Source of the DNA: an uncultured Clostridium sp.
Lineage (GTDB): Bacteria > Bacillota > Clostridia > Lachnospirales > Lachnospiraceae
Assembly: GCA_958349075.1 (NCBI GenBank)
Contig: CATWBR010000244.1
Coordinates: forward strand, 1-6,800
Reading direction: 5' to 3'
DNA: 6,800 bases
Under the pieces are notes generated by a model, which was given only the letters and a program-made list of their open reading frames with translations, did no database searches and was not told the origin of the DNA. The translations under genes and the position numbers were made by a program. Below, one piece after another: positions 5,401 to 6,800 of the stretch; positions within the stretch are counted from its first letter, which is position 1, and each line of letters begins with the position of its first letter.

Positions 5401-6677
5401 GTTTAGTGCTTCTTGTACTCTTTATTGTGCTGATGTTTCTGGGAGTGCCGATTGCAGTCTCCCTGGGCGCGGCTTCTGTTATCACGATTATTACAATGTC
5501 GGAACTGCCTCTGAGTATGGCGGTGCAGTCCATGTTCACGTCGATGAACAGCTTTATCATGGTTGCGGTCCCTCTGTTTATTCTCTGCGGCTCGCTGATG
5601 GATGAGGGCGGCGTTGCAGACAGGATTTACGAGCTGGCGGATGCCGGCGTGGGCTGGATTTACGGCGGCCTCGGCCATGTTTCGGTAGTGGTTAACATGC
5701 TTTTTGCCGGAATGTCGGGCTCTTCCGTTGCGGCGATCGCCTCCATCGGTAAAATGAGCATCAACGCCCTTTCAAAAAAGGGATATCCAAAGGACTATGC
5801 GACCGCCATCAACCTGTCCGGCTCCATGCTGGCCTCCGTCATTCCGCCCAGTATCCTGATGATTGTCGCGGCCTCCACTGCCAATGTGTCAATCGGCCAG
5901 GCCCTGATTGCAGGCCTGATACCGGGCATTATCATCGGACTCATCTTCATGGTATACAACTTTATCTATTGTAAAAAACACGGCATCGGCGATCGTTCCA
6001 AGTTTGAGTTAAAAAGGTTGGGAAGGGCATTTCTCACGGCCATACCGGCCCTGCTCACTCCGGTTATCCTGCTGGGCGGCGTGTTCACCGGATTCTATAC
6101 CCCGACCGAGGGAGCGGCCATCGGCGTGGGCTATACAATTCTTGTCTCCATCTATATTTACAAGGATCTGAAGTGGAGCGATATACCGAGAATTATCTGT
6201 AAAAATGCAAGAACAACAGGTACAATCCTGTTTGTGGCGATAACAGCCAAACCGGCCTCTCTGATATTTGAGATGGACGGACTTCCAAGCCGCGTGGCCA
6301 ACATGATTATCGGAGTTTCCGACAACCGTATCATCATTATGTTTATCCTGTATGCATTCCTGATTCTGGTGGGAATGTTCATGGACGCCACGGCCGCTAT
6401 CTACATCCTGGTTCCGATTCTTTTACCGGCTGTCATATCGGTTGGCGTATCACCGCTGTTTTTCGTGGTATTTCTCGTTATCACACTGTCCTTCGGACTG
6501 ATTACGCCTCCGGTCGGAGTGTGCCTGTACGCGGCCCAAAATGTCACCGGCCTGACGCTTGAGAAGATTATAAAGGCGTCGATTCCATGGATTATCCTGA
6601 TTGCGGTGGCACTGTGCATTTTTATTCTGGTTCCGGGAATCATTACCGGGCCGGTCGGACTTCTGTTCGGGGCATGA
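5397..6677 (+). CDS. dctM: TRAP transporter large membrane subunit, DctM family
   Basis: This is the ion-gradient-driven transport subunit of the TRAP permease, carrying the substrate path and cation sites in the cytoplasmic membrane. It has 426 residues, normal for the family. About eleven to twelve hydrophobic segments run from residue 2 to about 415, with internal-repeat character: FAGMSGSSVAAIASIG (103-118), then SVIPPSILMIV (147-157), is echoed by GMFMDATAAIYILVPILLP (326-344), then GLITPPVGVCLY (367-378). Also typical are NSFIMVAVPLFILCGSLM (51-68) and GFYTPTEGAA (232-241). Transport is thought to use Na+ in characterised relatives. The ATG lies inside the end of the small-subunit gene (ATGA overlap), with AAGGGGGTGACC at 5381-5392 as a good anti-Shine-Dalgarno match. 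This completes the P-Q-M set after a dehydrogenase, aldolase and kinase, so the cargo is presumably their substrate. The frame looks intact. Confidence 0.95.
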   Translation: MSLVLLVLFIVLMFLGVPIAVSLGAASVITIITMSELPLSMAVQSMFTSMNSFIMVAVPLFILCGSLMDEGGVADRIYELADAGVGWIYGGLGHVSVVVNMLFAGMSGSSVAAIASIGKMSINALSKKGYPKDYATAINLSGSMLASVIPPSILMIVAASTANVSIGQALIAGLIPGIIIGLIFMVYNFIYCKKHGIGDRSKFELKRLGRAFLTAIPALLTPVILLGGVFTGFYTPTEGAAIGVGYTILVSIYIYKDLKWSDIPRIICKNARTTGTILFVAITAKPASLIFEMDGLPSRVANMIIGVSDNRIIIMFILYAFLILVGMFMDATAAIYILVPILLPAVISVGVSPLFFVVFLVITLSFGLITPPVGVCLYAAQNVTGLTLEKIIKASIPWIILIAVALCIFILVPGIITGPVGLLFGA

Positions 6678-6690
6678 GGATTTAATTGAG

Positions 6691-6744
6691 ATGCGAGGAC
6701 GCCTCTGTAAGACGGCGGACGGGGTAGTGAGAGGTTGTATATGA
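6691..6744 (+). other. 17-codon mini-ORF overlapping the next start (ATGA)
   Basis: ATG at 6691 opens a 17-codon frame (MRGRLCKTADGVVRGCI) whose TGA at 6742-6744 overlaps the ATG at 6741. GAGGA at 6676-6680 lies ten bases before the start. This could be a leader peptide coupling translation to the following gene. A chance ORF of this length is common, so the call is weak. Confidence 0.15.
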
Positions 6745-6800
6745 GTCTTCAGTCCCGGTTTATAAGTTGTGGTGAGGGGAATCCAGGAGAAAAAATTCCT
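6741..6800 (+). CDS. Start of an unrecognised gene, cut by the window edge
   Basis: ATG at 6741 is preceded by GTGAGAGG (6727-6734) with a good six-base spacing and opens a frame with no stop over the 20 codons to the end of the window. The visible peptide begins MSLQSRFISCGEGNPGEKIP. It has no signal peptide or motif that I can assign. It starts 63 bases after the large TRAP subunit on the same strand with no convincing terminator between, so it would be the next operon gene. Twenty open codons is weak proof of coding, and the true start could differ; the evidence is the ribosome binding site and the context. Confidence 0.45.
   Translation, partial: MSLQSRFISCGEGNPGEKIP

Noticed and set aside
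6695..6705. GAGG/CCTC hairpin as operon terminator
   Set aside because: The stem is only four base pairs with a three-base loop and is not followed by a T-run.

Overview
The window looks like a chromosomal carbohydrate-utilisation operon from a Gram-positive anaerobe of the Clostridia, most plausibly a Lachnospiraceae gut bacterium. This is inferred from the strong AGGAGG-type ribosome binding sites, the moderate GC content, the lipoprotein signal on the binding protein and the general protein style. No rRNA or other marker is present, so the genus cannot be fixed. All six complete genes, and a probable seventh that runs off the right edge, lie on the + strand with short gaps. Base composition looks even, and there is no sign of mobile DNA, tRNA, rRNA or CRISPR.

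Layout. Positions 1-68 are an AT-rich leader with two AAACCAAT copies 11 bp apart. Next comes a catabolic block: a zinc-dependent sorbitol/threonine-dehydrogenase-like oxidoreductase (69-1106), a class I Schiff-base aldolase of the DeoC/FbaB/LacD superfamily, closest in motifs to the DhnA/ADH-synthase/LsrF branch (1224-2066), and an FGGY carbohydrate kinase (2105-3643). It is followed by a complete tripartite TRAP transporter: a lipoprotein solute-binding protein (3710-4765), the small 4-TM subunit (4873-5400) and the large multi-TM subunit (5397-6677), the last two overlapping by ATGA. Two RNA hairpins lie between the binding-protein gene and the membrane genes. Past the large subunit, a well-spaced start at 6741 opens a frame that continues beyond the window; its product cannot be recognised.

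How the genes work together (inference). The TRAP system would import a small, probably acidic, polyhydroxylated compound using an ion gradient. The dehydrogenase would oxidise an alcohol to a ketone, the kinase would phosphorylate the keto-sugar, and the aldolase would cleave the phosphorylated product into central-metabolism fragments. Transporter, oxidation, phosphorylation and C-C cleavage in one cluster make a self-contained pathway. The substrate is not determined by the sequence, and the combination does not match a named pathway I can assign with confidence. No regulator and no convincing intrinsic terminator is visible, so the operon probably extends at least to the right.
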